Assembly: GCA_009869945.1 (NCBI GenBank)
Contig: WIXG01000099.1
Span: 124,001-188,000, forward strand
DNA length: 64,000 nucleotides
Origin: Mesaphorura yosii
Lineage: Eukaryota > Arthropoda > Collembola > Poduromorpha > Tullbergiidae
Direction of reading: 5' to 3'
A program made the translations under genes and the position numbers. A model generated the notes under the pieces. That model did not search any database, was not told the DNA's origin, and saw only the letters and a list, made by a program, of their open reading frames with translations. Position 1 is the stretch's first letter. Every line of letters begins with the position of its first letter. Below are positions 29,701 to 42,694 of the stretch, piece after piece.

Positions 29701-31822
29701 ATGCGATGCGATTTGACTGACTGGCTTCCTCTTCGTCTTCCCTTGCGAGATGAGAGCGCATAAAAATACTGGGAAAAGTAACGATGCATCTAATTTAGCT
29801 GCAAGCAAAATAGGAATTCATCATTCAACGCATCGCATCGAGCGTAGTTTTCATACAAAAGAAGCCTGAACGCATTCCTGACTTCAAATGGACACGGAAT
29901 AAATGCTATTATTATTATGGGCGTAGTTGCGTATTATCTCATACAGAGAATATTAAATCCAGCCCAGATATCCCATGTATGAAGTACGAATGTGAGGCAA
30001 AATTTATGAAACTTTGTCAGGCACTTTCTCTAATGATCATTTCTCACCAAATATTAAAATTAACCAAACCTAAAGCATTTAATTAGTGGGATGAATGCAG
30101 AACTCGGCCTCTTGATCACTTAACTCGACACAAAACACAAAATGGCTGTAAATACTGAATGCTCAATGCGGCATTATTCTCAGTGAGACTCACCTCAGTC
30201 CAATCATTCAGCCGTCAGTCATCGCATTAACTTATTGACATTTATGAAAGTTTTCGTTTACACTTCTCACTGCGAGATGATTCTGAGTAACGAGTGTCAA
30301 CAAGCAGGCACTTTCATTTTCTTCAGCACACGTGCGAATACAAAAATAGTATGCATGCCTCGGCTGATTTCCATCAATTAGCGGCCCCTGTCAAGTGTTA
30401 GCGTTCGTAAATAGAGAAGCCAAGCACCTCTGAGCTCTATGAGTACGCGCACCTCTTAATGAAGGAGGGTCATTCAATACAGCTTAATTAACCAATTCAA
30501 TATTCCGTTCGTTTGCTTCACAGGTCATACGTGGCAAGCAGTACATGAACGCTGTCTGCGTCAAATGTCTCGAGGAGTACACGTTTCATTTGGAATCAAA
30601 ATGTTGCGGCAAACGTTGGGATGGATCAAGACTTGGATTGGTCTTGGGAACTTGCTATACGTACGATATTTTCGCTGCAACACCATGCTGTCAGGATCGT
30701 CTACGTGTAAGTGTTTCCGAATCGTGGTATTTCCGTTGTTTTGCTCCTAACACGAGTAGTCGCGTTCCAAGTTAACCTCATAAATTGCAATTTTGTTTAC
30801 GAGAAGATTGAACTCCCGCTCCGTGATGTAAAGCTCAACAGCCGCGCTGCAGCTGTATAAAGTTGCATGATGTCATTCCACCACAGTTGGTTTGGCCTTA
30901 TCAAAATAAAAGAAGGCGTGTTTGAGTGTTGAGTACATTGAAATATTTTATTTATAGAACTCGTTTACAAACAATATTAAACTTCAGCAGGCATAAACTT
31001 TTTGCGCACTTGAAACTTGATATCAAGCCACTGGCAAAAGGCGAGGCCACAGATTTAACTCCTGTGTCCGGTTTGACCGAGACTATCTAGCTCTCATTAA
31101 TGTTTGGTTTCGTACATTAAGTTGGGTGAATTACAAGAACTTCCATGCATATCATACCGGGCTTTCGGATTCATTCCAGTACAGCCATTACCTGATATTA
31201 AGATGCGAGCGGAGAAATGTGTAGTTGACTTCTGTGGTCAATTGCAACGCCAACCACAAAACAAAACATTGATAAAATTTTTAAAACAATTTATTGTACT
31301 CAAGTTTGCGCTAATTCAGATCCGTTGCGTTTCAGACGTAATTAATAACCAGCCTACAAATATGATAAATTATGGTAGGAAGGAAACGAATGGGAATTAA
31401 TATCGCAGAAAATGCTGCGTCGCTAATTTCGTATCGAAATACTACGCGGCGAGTTGAGGCTCGACGCTCGAAGCGTATATTCGCAATATTATGCCGCACA
31501 TCTCAAATGAGGACTTCCGTTTCCCGTGGTGGTTAATAATAAATTAGAGTATTGTGCTGATTCAGTTTTATTTTTAATCTCGTACTGCTCAGCGTGCGAT
31601 TGCATATGCACATTGCCGATGATAATTAATTAGCCATGCCGTTGTTTTCTTTGTTCACAGTGTCTTCGTTGCAACAACTTTGTCAAAACTGGAAACGAAC
31701 TCTCATTCTTCTCGGACTACAGTCAGTCTTGTCAGTGCCCTCACTGTGGACTTGTGGAACATCACTTCGTCAGACCAGTACCATGCGTCTTTAATCGAGT
31801 TCTCGCGAATGAAGTACGTTAA
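20729..31822 (+). CDS. hdc: Headcase (HECA) homologue, seven exons
   Basis: Exons: 20729-20886, 21654-22329, 22411-22676, 22748-22847, 28711-28905, 30524-30706, 31661-31822; all phases agree, 579 residues (human HECA about 540). Residues 1-52 are low-complexity (Asn, Gly, Ala). Residues about 55-150 form the Cys-rich headcase N-terminal domain, with CNNSHCNQDEFMHLECF, AYDVVFKACGCKCGSGHIRK and the conserved WTKK. Residues about 180-365 are disordered and rich in Ser, Gly and Gln. Residues about 370-579 carry the second conserved region, with CVRCIICEMPANIYEKYPL, GTCYTYDIFAATPCCQDRL and a C-terminal CxxC cluster ending near HHFVRP. Headcase is a regulator of imaginal-cell and branching development and binds Unkempt in flies and mammals. 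The end matches my memory of HECA, so the TAA is taken as the true stop. Confidence 0.93.
22848..28710 (+). other. Headcase intron 4 (5.9 kb)
   Basis: Largest intron of the gene, between the HIK and VMDD codons. No nested exon stands out. It holds a (GA)8 run at 26467-26482 and several TGCATGCA-type palindromes (for example near 24170 and 27590). Introns 5 (28906-30523) and 6 (30707-31660) also show nothing coding; the 147-codon - strand frame at 29365-29808 has no ATG or splice support. Confidence 0.7.
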
Positions 31823-34800
31823 TCTCGAAAAATATATTTTTGTCGTCTCTTTTCATTGATAAGAATTATTAGCTTTAGACCTATCATAGCGTTTACTCTC
31901 CTTTCTTTCTTTGTTAACTGTTAACGTCTTCAAGTTTTCATCACGTTGATGATGTAAAACATTTTCAAGCCAGTTGACATGAATTTGTGTTCTTCTCATT
32001 AAACATTCTGCAATTACAATTCAAAACTCCGGATTTACTTGAGATTTTCCTGTTCATGGTAATGATCGAGTCTATAATATAAATGACTCATTATTAAAGA
32101 TTTAAGTACACGTATGTAATGTCCGAGCAATAAGGCCTGGAATCTTCCCAAAATTCACCAACCAGCACTGGACTAATTAATTAATTCATCACCGTTTGAA
32201 TATCAATGACTACTTTTACTAATATTATAATACCAGTGAGAGCATACGTATTGCATTTGTTGGCAGTACGTACATACAAAATACAAATATTACAAATTAG
32301 TGTTAATATGTGTGTACTGAAGAAATCAATTTCTTATTATTATACACCATTTCACTTACACTTGAATACAATAATTAAATCTCCAATCCTTACGACTGAT
32401 TTGCGAAATTCTTTCGTCACGCTTTTTGTCTTACGTTCTACTGTTTGGTTGCATTTCATTTCTGTTCATTGCTCCTAGTCGTCTCAGAATAGATGCCCGG
32501 CTTTTTCTTCGTTTACTACTTTCGCTTTGCATTAGTGTAGTGTGCGTCGTACGCGTACGGTTAAGACAAGTCGAGAAGGTGTGCCTACCATTTTTCGTGA
32601 TGATCAGTACGTGAGCTCGATGACAATTTGCTAACACTTGTGTTAGAACCGAGTTTCTAATGTCCTCATAACGTGTATGATTAAAAGTTTTTGGAAGCTG
32701 ACAGTTCCTCCATGATAAAAGTACAAGATTGAATAGTGATGACAAAAGTCAACGTGGCTTGAGGAGGGCAGTTGAAGTTGCAGTTATTTGGTACTTGGAT
32801 CGAGACCATCCCACATTAACTGTATAGGAATTCCAGCTCAGACAAATAGGACTTGATAGCCGTAGCCATAATAATCACTAACAATTTGCAAGGCTGATTT
32901 GTGAAATTTGATAGTGAGATGAAATTCTTATCACAGATCAAGAGAGAGTTTACTCTATACAAAGATTCTATCAATTCGAACCCCGGCAGTCTCACAGGCC
33001 TGTAATTTAGTTAACCTTTGCCCTATAATTAGTTTGCTACAAATTCTTATCAAAGCTTCCAATCACGGAATGTCGTACAAATGCCCGGGTGTTACTTGCT
33101 TATTTCGAGGTAGACCACAATGCAAAGACTGACTCAGGTAAAGCGATAACGGATACACGAGCTAAACAAGCTTATACGAGACGAACAGATTTTTAGGGAC
33201 AATTTTGGATATTTCTTTTTGTACGACGAATTTTTCAACGGTTGAGTATAGAGTTTACGATTGCAATGCAGTGCACACAACAGAGTACAAGGAAAATCGA
33301 AACCAAATGTGAAGAGTACAAATGAGGCAAAAGACTGATGAATCTTATGGCAGGAAAGGATACCGAAGCTGAAAGGCGTAAATTTAGCAAAATCACTGAA
33401 TTATCTCCGTTAGAAGAGAATTTTTTCGACGACCGAAACAATAATTGAACCTTATCACTTTACTTTATGCATCTCATGCGGGAAAATTCTGATCTGAATT
33501 GAAAGATCGCCAGTGTACCTGCAAAATTTATTTTTGTTCGTTTCAGTCGTCCAGAACGGGAATTGGTGATTCTAATTAAGGACCGTTTAATCGACCTACA
33601 AGTACAAGTCCATGAAGGAACTGATAACATTTACGGCATAAGAATTTGCTATCGTCCTCTCATTCACTCGTATGTATCCACAGAGGAGTTTAAGTTGGTG
33701 TTGAGACTGCCGGGTTTTAAGTAGGAAAATATAAATAATCTTTATCTTTAATACTTTGTATGATATGGAATGGAATTTTTCAGATTTTGCATAGCCAGCA
33801 GCCTACAAGGCTTTAATTGATATGTTGGGAAGTTTCTAACCTTGTACAGTTAGAGTAGGATTACACGCCGAAGTGAACCAACCAGATGTTGCCGTTCCTG
33901 TTAATTATTTACTGTACCCGTGTGTATAAAGTGCGTATGGGTGTGACAGGCAGGACGGAATTGAAGTTGCACTTTTCAGCACGTCGCACATAACTTTAAT
34001 TGCGAATATGACTTTGGTCAAGGTGACTTTGCCCATTTTATTCTCCGTGTGCAGAGCGGTAGAGCAGGTTTGGAATTTTTAGGTGTAGCTTGACTCAATT
34101 AGGCCGACGACTCTGCGATTGATGTCAAGTGACAAGCACACTGCATTGTAAAGCTTAGATAATTGCAAAAGACTCGAATGCGTAGTCTTGGAAAGTTAAG
34201 CAGAAATTGCATTGACTGGCAATGGAAATAAGTGAGTGTGATGACACGCCTGGCCTGGCCCGGCCCGGCCTGTCAAGGCATGGATCCAATGATAAACACT
34301 CCAGTATTTATTTATTGACCTTGTAAATTCATATGCATCCTCACTATGCTAGGATCGACACTACGCTCTGCAGGCCAAGCTGTATCCCGTTATCTTATCA
34401 GCCATTTTCCTTTCCCCATTTTGTAAACATTAATCCCAGAATACAGTACACGGCTTAGCGCTCTAGAGTTCAATGCACAAAAATGGTCTGATCCTTCTTT
34501 ACGTTGCTATCAATTGTTCGCTCGTCAGTGTGCGTGCTTACTTACACCACACCAAGACACTGACAAAGATAAGAAAGGGATCGTCACTCACTTCCATCTG
34601 CTCTGCCATGTTGCGTTGCGAGTGTGAAAGAAAGAGAATCTTGTAAATACGCGCAGCTTAGAGATTAGCTAGTTGTTAGTTGCGAAGTCAATAAGTAATC
34701 ATAATTCATATACAAATGTCATTTGCTCGTATCTGGGTCTGGAAGATGATAAGTACGAAGGTAATGACAAGGATGGAGGATTTGTCGACAATTCCAAAGC

Positions 34801-35587
34801 AAACTCACTCTCTTGCTGCACACCTTCTTGCTTTCAGCTTGAACTTGAAAGCCTAGCTTTTAGATGATAATGGACTGCTCCAAATTCAAATCCAACGCTT
34901 TACTGCAATAAGTATTTGAAACGTGGCTTTATCAAAATGACTTTACCATCAAGGAGAATTTGCATGAGAAATTCTGCGTGAACCTCATTTTCCTTTCCGA
35001 GAAACTCGCAAATGAATCACTCTAAATTTAAGAACGCTGCCCAAATAATGCTGAGTGAGAACGCAGAATTCTCCCGCAGATGAAATGAATGGACGTGTAT
35101 AATAATCAGGCGTTTGATTCTCAAGGATGATACGTGTAATATGTAATTACTTAATGTTGATTGGATATCATTGTGTTAAATTAACTAGTCTAATATTAAT
35201 ACAATCGCACTGCTACTGCACCCTAACCAGTAAATTAGCATTTACTTACTTGTGTAATACACGTACACAGATTGGTGTTAAACTATTGTGAATGGAATGA
35301 ACAGATTCGGGATTCGGGTAAGAAAGCCTCGATTGACGCCAAGAGGCCAAATTCGCTAACCTGAAAGCGATCCCGAAAATGTTTCATTGTCAAGAGTCGA
35401 TTGTTACGAGTTGCAATCAAGTGAATGACTTTGGATTTGATTTCACTTTGAAAACGCTTGAAAAGTTGGTGTTATAAAAAGTATTGTAGTGACTACATTT
35501 TTGTTTGAGTTCAAATCTTGGAATACTTTCCTTTGTACTTTGTTACTCAATTATCCAGTAAGCAGTTGGCGAATCCTTAACTCGGCC
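31823..35587. other. Region downstream of headcase
   Basis: Contains the headcase 3' UTR and otherwise no clear gene. The frame after the headcase TAA closes after 33 codons. One possible exon (33547-33724) is listed separately. A GC-rich run of CCTGG/CCCGG repeats lies at about 34251-34272. Confidence 0.5.
33547..33724 (+). CDS. Possible orphan terminal exon
   Basis: A good acceptor (TTTTTGTTCGTTTCAG, ending at 33546) is followed by 58 open codons to a TAG. The residue mix looks protein-like (ERELVILIKDRLIDLQVQV, then EEFKLVLRLPGFK). It needs a phase-2 donor upstream, and headcase exon 7 does not provide one. No partner exon was found, so chance is likely enough to keep confidence low. Confidence 0.18.
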
Positions 35588-35613
35588 ACGTAATGACGTA
35601 ACGTAAAACGTAA
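35588..35613. promoter_or_regulatory. Cluster of four ACGTAA motifs, one a CRE-like TGACGTAA
   Basis: ACGTAA occurs at 35588, 35596, 35601 and 35608. The second copy is part of TGACGTAA, close to the CREB/ATF/bZIP site. The cluster lies about 170 bases upstream of a signal-peptide exon at 35780, a sensible place for an enhancer or promoter element. Confidence 0.35.
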
Positions 35614-35779
35614 CTAACGTTCGACAAAACACTAATGAATTGGCCGGGAGTTGGTGATGATACGGCGGATATATTTCTACGCGCTTTTCATCATCGTAAA
35701 TACTTTAGATTAGAGTGTCCAAGTCCCAAGTTTCAATTAGGAACTAGTTACTAATTGGCATAGGTTATTAAGCCGAATT

Positions 35780-36674
35780 ATGATGACGGTTTCAATAAAT
35801 CATTGCAAAAATGTCGGTCGCAAGTTCATCGCATTTATTTTCTTGACTTCATTTACGTCGTCTGCGCAATCCAAAAGGAGTGATCTCATGCACAAGACAG
35901 TAAGTTTCATTGTGTCTCTGAGGCAAGTCTGAAAGACGTGGCTGAGTCGGTCCTGAAATTTGTTGTAAACTATGATCTACTAATCATCATCATCATCATT
36001 GGATTGCCCCTCCAAAACTATCAAAATCCCAACTCAATCTGGATTCCACAAGCTGGTATTTTTATTTCTGTATTCCGTTTCCCTTCCCTGGTGCTTGAAT
36101 TCTTGTCTAATATTATGCTGTGCATTGTTCCATTTAATTACCACAATAAACCAGTGCAACCGCAACTGCTTCAGCGTCTATACAAGCATAATGAAATTCC
36201 AGACTGGTTTCACCTCCTTCTCCATCCGTCCTCTTTCTGGACTGACGTTGTATTGGGACGAAGCACTGCTCAATCCATGCGTGTAATCATTCGTGCGGCA
36301 AAGAAAGGATGATTGTAAGGAGCAGATTCAAGTCTGCTGAGGAAAGGTGAATTAATAAATAAATAATGCACTTGTACATTGTTTGCTTTGGTTTGCGCTA
36401 CGATGGCTATTCTTGATAATAAGAATTTCCATTTTTAAATTAACAAACACAAACCTCATTCTGTGCAACTGATGCTCATACATTCAGACACTGCATTCAT
36501 CCCGACGTATTCCTTCAGCTGAAGCTCCCAGTCATCTTGCACTATTCTTTCATACTAAGGAATTCAAATCTACAGCAATGGCAGCAGTTGAGCCGGTATC
36601 ACCATCGGAGCCCTGCGCAGCACGAGACTCACGATTCTGACTTTATGATATTCGCGAGACATGCAATAAAATAG
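35780..36674 (+). CDS. Candidate tiny secreted peptide precursor, two exons
   Basis: Exon 1 (35780-35899) starts with tandem ATGs and encodes 40 residues: a basic N-terminus, a hydrophobic core (KFIAFIFLTSFTSSAQ) and a likely signal-peptidase site after SSA, followed at once by SKRSDLMHKT; it ends at a GTAAGT donor in phase 0. Exon 2 (36576-36674) has a near-perfect branch point (TACTAAG) 20 bases before a TACAG acceptor, is in phase 0, and gives 32 residues ending ARHAIK; an AATAAA overlaps its end. Total 72 residues. The Lys-Arg just after the signal peptide is the kind of site used by prohormone convertases, but no known neuropeptide motif is visible. Exon 1 is more convincing than exon 2. 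Confidence 0.32.
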
Positions 36675-39600
36675 AATCCATGCGGAGAAAGAGCAATTGA
36701 TGTCATGCAGCCCGGTGATCTTCATCATCATTGTCATGGGCAGAGACCGAGCGAATCAATTATCCTCAATGCGCTGTCTTCGGAGCCGTAATCGTCTTGA
36801 AACAATACGAATACGAATGAAGAAGTCATTTAATTGAAGCACTTCCATGCTCTGGCTCTGCTCGTCATGGAACATTTATTGGAGCGGCAAGATTGCGCTG
36901 GGCTGGGCCAAGTAAATACACTCGAGTGTGCGCAATCCACACTTGACACAGTGTATGGACTTGTCCTTACGCAAACTGTTCAAATGGACTGAATTCCTTA
37001 GCAAGGCAAAAAATCTTTCGTAATAGCATGGCCCATGCTCGAAGCAAGTCAAGTCGAATGCCAAGCGGATCCAGCCCAGATAACACAAAACACGATCGGT
37101 ATACGAAATCATGCGAGTGAGAAACACAGCAACAACAGTAAGCAGCGCATCATATGCCGGGCCAGTGCTGGTGCCATTGATGTTGATGTTGCTGAGGATG
37201 TTGATGTTAGTGTTGTTTAAATCAACGACTAGTACGACTACGCCGTGGATGTGAAACAGAATTTATAGCACAGCTTCCACACACGCTATACGTGCACCGG
37301 CTATACGCAAATACGCAATCCTCGCGTATGAGCATGATAGAAAAGCATAAATATTACGATTTGAAACCGGTTTTTACTGGACAACAAACACAAAATACAT
37401 CGTCCAAGCCGAGCCAAGTAAATTGGAATAACAAGACCTTTAAGCCCGGCTTGCTGTGTGCTGTACAGCAGTACAGCTCAGCACGTACGAACGCGGACTG
37501 TTACGAGTGCGAAATGAAATGGGTTATGCTGCAAGATTATGTGTATGAAAATTTATTAAGCATGGAAATCTCTGATCTTGGATCTTGAATGCTAGTCGCA
37601 TATGCATGCGGGAGGAAATCTTCTCTGATTGTGGTTACGAATAATGAGCAAAGAAATTCGAAATGGGTTCCACAAGCAGCGCATGGCATAGTTGGCTAGG
37701 AAAGAGCAAATGCTAATCTAATCAGAATGCTATTGCCATGTTGTGCTCACTGTTCCATTGTTGCTGCTATGAATTACGACTTCATGCAGCTCAGCAGAAG
37801 GCTATTAAAATAGTTTAAAGTTCCAAGCGGCTCAAATAACTCGACTTTAATTCAAACAACATGGACTGAATATGATTGCTTATTGCATTCCTTCTTTCCT
37901 TTGTATGACGCGAAGGCGAGTTCGACGATGACGATGCCGTACCGTGGAACTTTCTTAATATCGAAGGGATTGGGTTACACATTCCCTTGCACAACACATA
38001 ATGGGATCTTCTTATCGAAATCCGACATTTTGCCCCGGCCTGGCTTTACTGTGCTGTACTTTTACAAACGGAGGAAGGGAGAAAGAGAAAGTGAAAGTAT
38101 GCGCCTCGCACACAAAACAAGCTCCACCGTTTTTGAAACGCAAGTTGCCCGCTCCAGAAACTTTCTCTTATCAGCCTTAACAAACATGCATCGCACAAAG
38201 TTTCTCGTATATCAAAAGTGGAGCTCGCTTTTATCTGAACCCAAAGTTTCATATTGCGTGCTTTCGCCTCATTGCACTTTTATTATATTACATAACGCAG
38301 TGTAGTTCAGTGCCAGGTAAGCACGAAGCTGACATCATTCCTTTTCATGGCCACGACCATGCCCTTGATACTTTCTCAAAATGCAACTAACAACTGCACT
38401 TACTACGTCGCAGCCACCGCTCCTCTCCTGCTTTATGACAGCACTAAAAACGTGAAAATGAAAATATAAATGAACTTGAACTTGAGCACTTCAAATTCGG
38501 ATGCGTTTAATGGAAAAGGACGAATTGATGAAACACTCGCGGCCGACATGTCGAACTGGACGACAGATGGATTCATGAATTCATTTTATTGTCCGCTGGA
38601 ATGAGAGAAAAGTAACATTTTATGGCTTAGGGCGATTTTATGTTGATGGCGAAGTTTGGTCCTCTTATCTCACACTACGTCTTCGTCTCTGGAGGTGACG
38701 TAAAAATAGCCAGCATGGCATGTATCCCGATTCCATCTTTGGGACCCCTTATACGAATGAATGAGCGCTTCCTTCATAATATAATCAAAACAGAATGCCT
38801 GCCTCGACTGACTGACTCGGTTTGAAAAATTGAGTTTGAAGCGTTTTGAAAGGATTCGGGTAAGTGTACGAGAAAAGACATAAAACACACACATCAAATT
38901 TATCTCGCACTTTATATTTAGAATTATAGAAAATTCCGTCCTGGTCGTTTCTCGCGTTCTGGTAAACATAGGCGAAAAGAGTCGAAGCTGGAAGAAGGGG
39001 ACGCAGATACAAAACAAGATTTTGGCAGGATTCCAAGCACAAGCGAACGACAACGAGCAAAGTGACTGCATAAGTCCCACGTCCTAGAACCAGAATCAAT
39101 ACTTTTCTTCTCCCACAATTCGCTATTCTTTGGCTTCTCGTGCCGCATCTCTTCTCCTTCGCTCGGGAGAATTCCTGACCTGTGCTACAACGGCCCTGGC
39201 ATTGAATTACTCTCTCGAGGTTTCTCATGGCAGAATCTAAAATCGATATCACCATCTTACTTTCTTCCTTTGCATTCGCCTGTGTTACTCGACAATTATT
39301 GCCATTATTGGAATTCCTACCATTAACGTAGGCAACCGTCAACCCGGACGGTTTATTATTAAAACTGAAGACTAAACCTTGCCTCTCCGTGACATTCACG
39401 GACAGTGAAGGTGATTATGGCATTAATATTGACGGATATATTAAAAATGCATACATTTATGAATGACAATTATTTCCCAAGAGAACTGACTCGAAGTCGA
39501 TCTGATTATCACAAGGCAGAGTTCCTGCTATCTGCCCATTATAGCATAACATAGTTGCCAGATATTGTGAGAAAATCAAATTTAGATTCTTTCAGTTTTC

Positions 39601-42600
39601 AAAATCTCCAATCTCAGTGCCTGACCATATTGTACCCACGTTTAGGTCTAAGCCAATGCAATTTACTAGGAAATTACAGCTTAAGTGGTACTTTTTTGTA
39701 GTTGCATGTGGACTGCAATTGTCGAGTTTCGATGATCACAGGAGCTACCCAAGATTACTATACGTGTTGGATTGTGCGTGAGCGTATGACAGACTTAATT
39801 ATATGTTTGTACTTCAAATGTAAATATTATTGCAATAGCAAAAAATTACTACCAATACCCCGCAAATAATAGTCCATGCATTCATCTTCCTCTTCTGGCA
39901 TGCCTCACATCACTGGCCAGCAGTCAGCAGTCGACAATTGACAAGACTGAGAAATGACATGAAGTTGATCGGCTCAATCCCAAACTAAAAGTTTTATTAC
40001 CATTTAATGGGTTTGCGTGCGCATTACCTGAAGTAATTATGCATAAGCGGGAATTGAGAAATTTACTTTTCAAAGGGCACTTGCGGCTTCAGTTGTTTCT
40101 GTTATAATTGACCAAAATAGTTAACAAGTTGCAAATGGTTTCATAAACCGAGATACTAAAGTATGACAATAATGTGGGTGCCAGAGCCACAGCTGAATAT
40201 TTATGTTCACCTTAAGGCGTGATCAGGCTCAGGCTTGAGCTCTGTAATAAATCAAGCTCTACTTATGACAGAGTCACAATACTAATTCAAGTCAAGTGTG
40301 TTGTTGTTGATGAAAGTAAAATAAATTGTAATATTTTGGTTGCAAGTGCCACTTGAAAGTTCGTTATACTTTGCGCACTTGACATTCTTGAGGTGACTCG
40401 AATGTGAAATGATTGCTGCATAATTTTGCAATCTAACGAGATCGGTTTGGATCAATTTGGGAAATTATCACGAACCGCGAATTAAGTCTTGAACCAAGAG
40501 TATTGGTTTATTGGGCATTTCGATTGATTACGTAATTGTAGCAATAAATGCGATACCTGCACGGTAGAAGGCTGAATCGTCGGCAAAAATAATTACAATC
40601 GACTCAGACGGGGAGGCCCAAAGCCAGCACGCAACACTAATTTCCATTCTCACAGACTACAATGTGTAATGTGCTGTTTTAGGATTAGTTTTTATGTGGA
40701 GAATAATTTTCTCTCGTATGAGCTTCAGATGAGTGAGAACCATTTTTTCAAGTGTTGATCTTACAAGTGATAAAATGGTAACTTGCAGCCAATCTCATCC
40801 CAGTGCATGAAGTTGTGAGCAATGGAATTTCAAGCTGCATTGCTTGCTTAGCGTTGTGCAATGAGCGGCAAGCCTTGTTTGAGTAATTTTTAACTAACCT
40901 TGAAAGGGTCACATTGAGTTTTATGATAGGATGATTTTGACATTTACTACATACTAATTAGTATTCGTTGCTGGATAAACATTTGCTGGCTACAATGGAG
41001 CCACTTGCATTCCATTTGCTGACTGCGGAGGTTGGGGTTCAGCTGGCTTTATTTTCCAGCCCAAAATCCACTAAAATCTTACTCGAAATTGGAAGCACAA
41101 CGAGCGTGCGTTTAAAAATGCAAATGAAAACGCGAATGTGAATTAGCATGACACTCTCAATTGCATAATTTGAATTGTTGTCCGTACCCACACTCCCGAC
41201 GTGCAATGTATGGTGCATTTTCTTGTCGCATTCCTACTGGTACAGAAAATGGACGATGGAAGAGTTGATTTTGCAGCGCATTTGTATACACAAGGGGAGA
41301 GGAAAGATTGCTAATGGTTTAAGCTCGTATCACCATCAGCACAGGACTGAGCTCCATCGCTCGATTTTGAAATCGTAATCGGCGAAAATATTACGACCAT
41401 TCGCTTGCGCTCTGCCAAACCAAGTCAAACTCAAGTCAGTCAAATGAATATTATTAACCATAATCCAGGATCTATAAACCAGCGGCAGAGGCAGAGTCGT
41501 GCATAAAAGGAGTAAACAGTTTAGCTGCAGCAGCAATTTAGCAGCACCCACAACTTTGTAAGAACTCGAATAAATTCAGTGTGCTTGCAGGCGAGTAAAA
41601 CTCCAGCAGAATAAAATTACAGCACGTCCGCATACAGCGACCAGCGACTGAGTTCGTGTTCTATTAGTAAACACGATGAAAATGCAATATGAGATTCCAT
41701 TTGGCTCTGGTTTGTGCCTCGACAGCATGACATGACATGGAAAAGGAAGGAAAGCAAGTTTTTATGCTGACTCCGCCGTAATAGCTTCACCTTACGTTTA
41801 CACGATGCACATAACAACTTGTCAAGGTGCCCTTGACATTCAAAACAACATTTATGTGGATGCTATACATGCGATGTGCGTCCGCTGCGGTACCATTCTC
41901 TGCCAAATCGTTTTGTCTCTGTACAGTATTAGTGTTTGATATCGCATTGCATTGCACGAGGTTCCATTCTTCTCCGAGATTTATTATTCGCACTCCATTG
42001 TGAATTGTGAACCAAGAATACTCGGCGTCGCTGATGCTTATATTAGCAGGACACGAGACATAATGTGTGAGGCAGGCAATGCAAGCCGGGGTCCAGGTAC
42101 AAAATATGCGCTTAAGCTGGATAAGAATCTGAGCCCATATTCCGTATGCCTAACACAACTGCATTATTAACAACATTGGGTGAATTTTTACCTCTCATGT
42201 TTAATGTAATTTTGAAATGTGAATGATGAACAAATAAACTATACTTGTAAATTAAGACATCTCTACAACTGAAATGTGAGCAGCAAGAATTCAACTCCAA
42301 CAAGCCCTTAAAACACGAAAGTGATAACTTCACTTTCGATTTCAGCAAGTTTGGCACAGCACGATATACAGCCCGAGATGAAAAAATTTGCTATGCTATT
42401 ATGCTGCCTAGGGATAATCAAGTGCTATGAGTTCCGTGGGAGGTACACGCGAGACACCTGGCACACTCCTTCCCAACTACAAAGTTGTCCAATTCATCTG
42501 TGTATCCAATCCTTAGTTGAGTTGAGCAGTTTGTATTCGCACAGGTTAGATGGAACTCAGTAAAAGAGCTGATTTCTTAAAACTAGGCCAAGCGAAGCTA

Positions 42601-42688
42601 AATCTGAAACTGAAAAAACTTTGAGCCTTGAGTTGTGGTTGCAGTCGTGGATGACAATGAATCTCAAATGAATTTCAGCGATATGAAT
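36675..42688. other. Intergenic, no gene called
   Basis: Contains a short GATGTT-type repeat (about 37178-37211). A 204-codon - strand frame (38785-39399) exists, but two other frames are also unusually open there, it has no in-frame ATG for the first 47 codons, and no motif is recognised. Another frame at 37883-38305 starts without ATG. I regard both as non-coding. Confidence 0.5.
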
Positions 42689-42694
42689 TTTATT
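42689..42694 (-). terminator. Poly(A) signal overlapping a stop codon
   Basis: AATAAA on the - strand shares two bases with the TAA stop (42695-42693) of the chitin-binding protein gene. Unless a later signal is used, the 3' UTR would be only about 20-30 bases. Confidence 0.5.

Noticed and set aside
29365-29808. 147-codon - strand frame in a headcase intron
   Set aside because: No ATG start, low-complexity composition, no splice support.
32965-32990. GGGTTCGAATT on the - strand resembling a tRNA B box
   Set aside because: No cloverleaf could be drawn around it.
35938-36312. 124-codon + strand frame after the signal-peptide exon
   Set aside because: Starts with GTG only, runs through an ATC repeat, and lies in the likely intron of the small secreted gene.
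37883-38305. 140-codon + strand frame
   Set aside because: Starts without ATG and has no acceptor that would make it an exon.
38785-39399. 204-codon - strand frame
   Set aside because: No ATG in its first 47 codons, two overlapping frames are also open, and no motif or splice site supports it.
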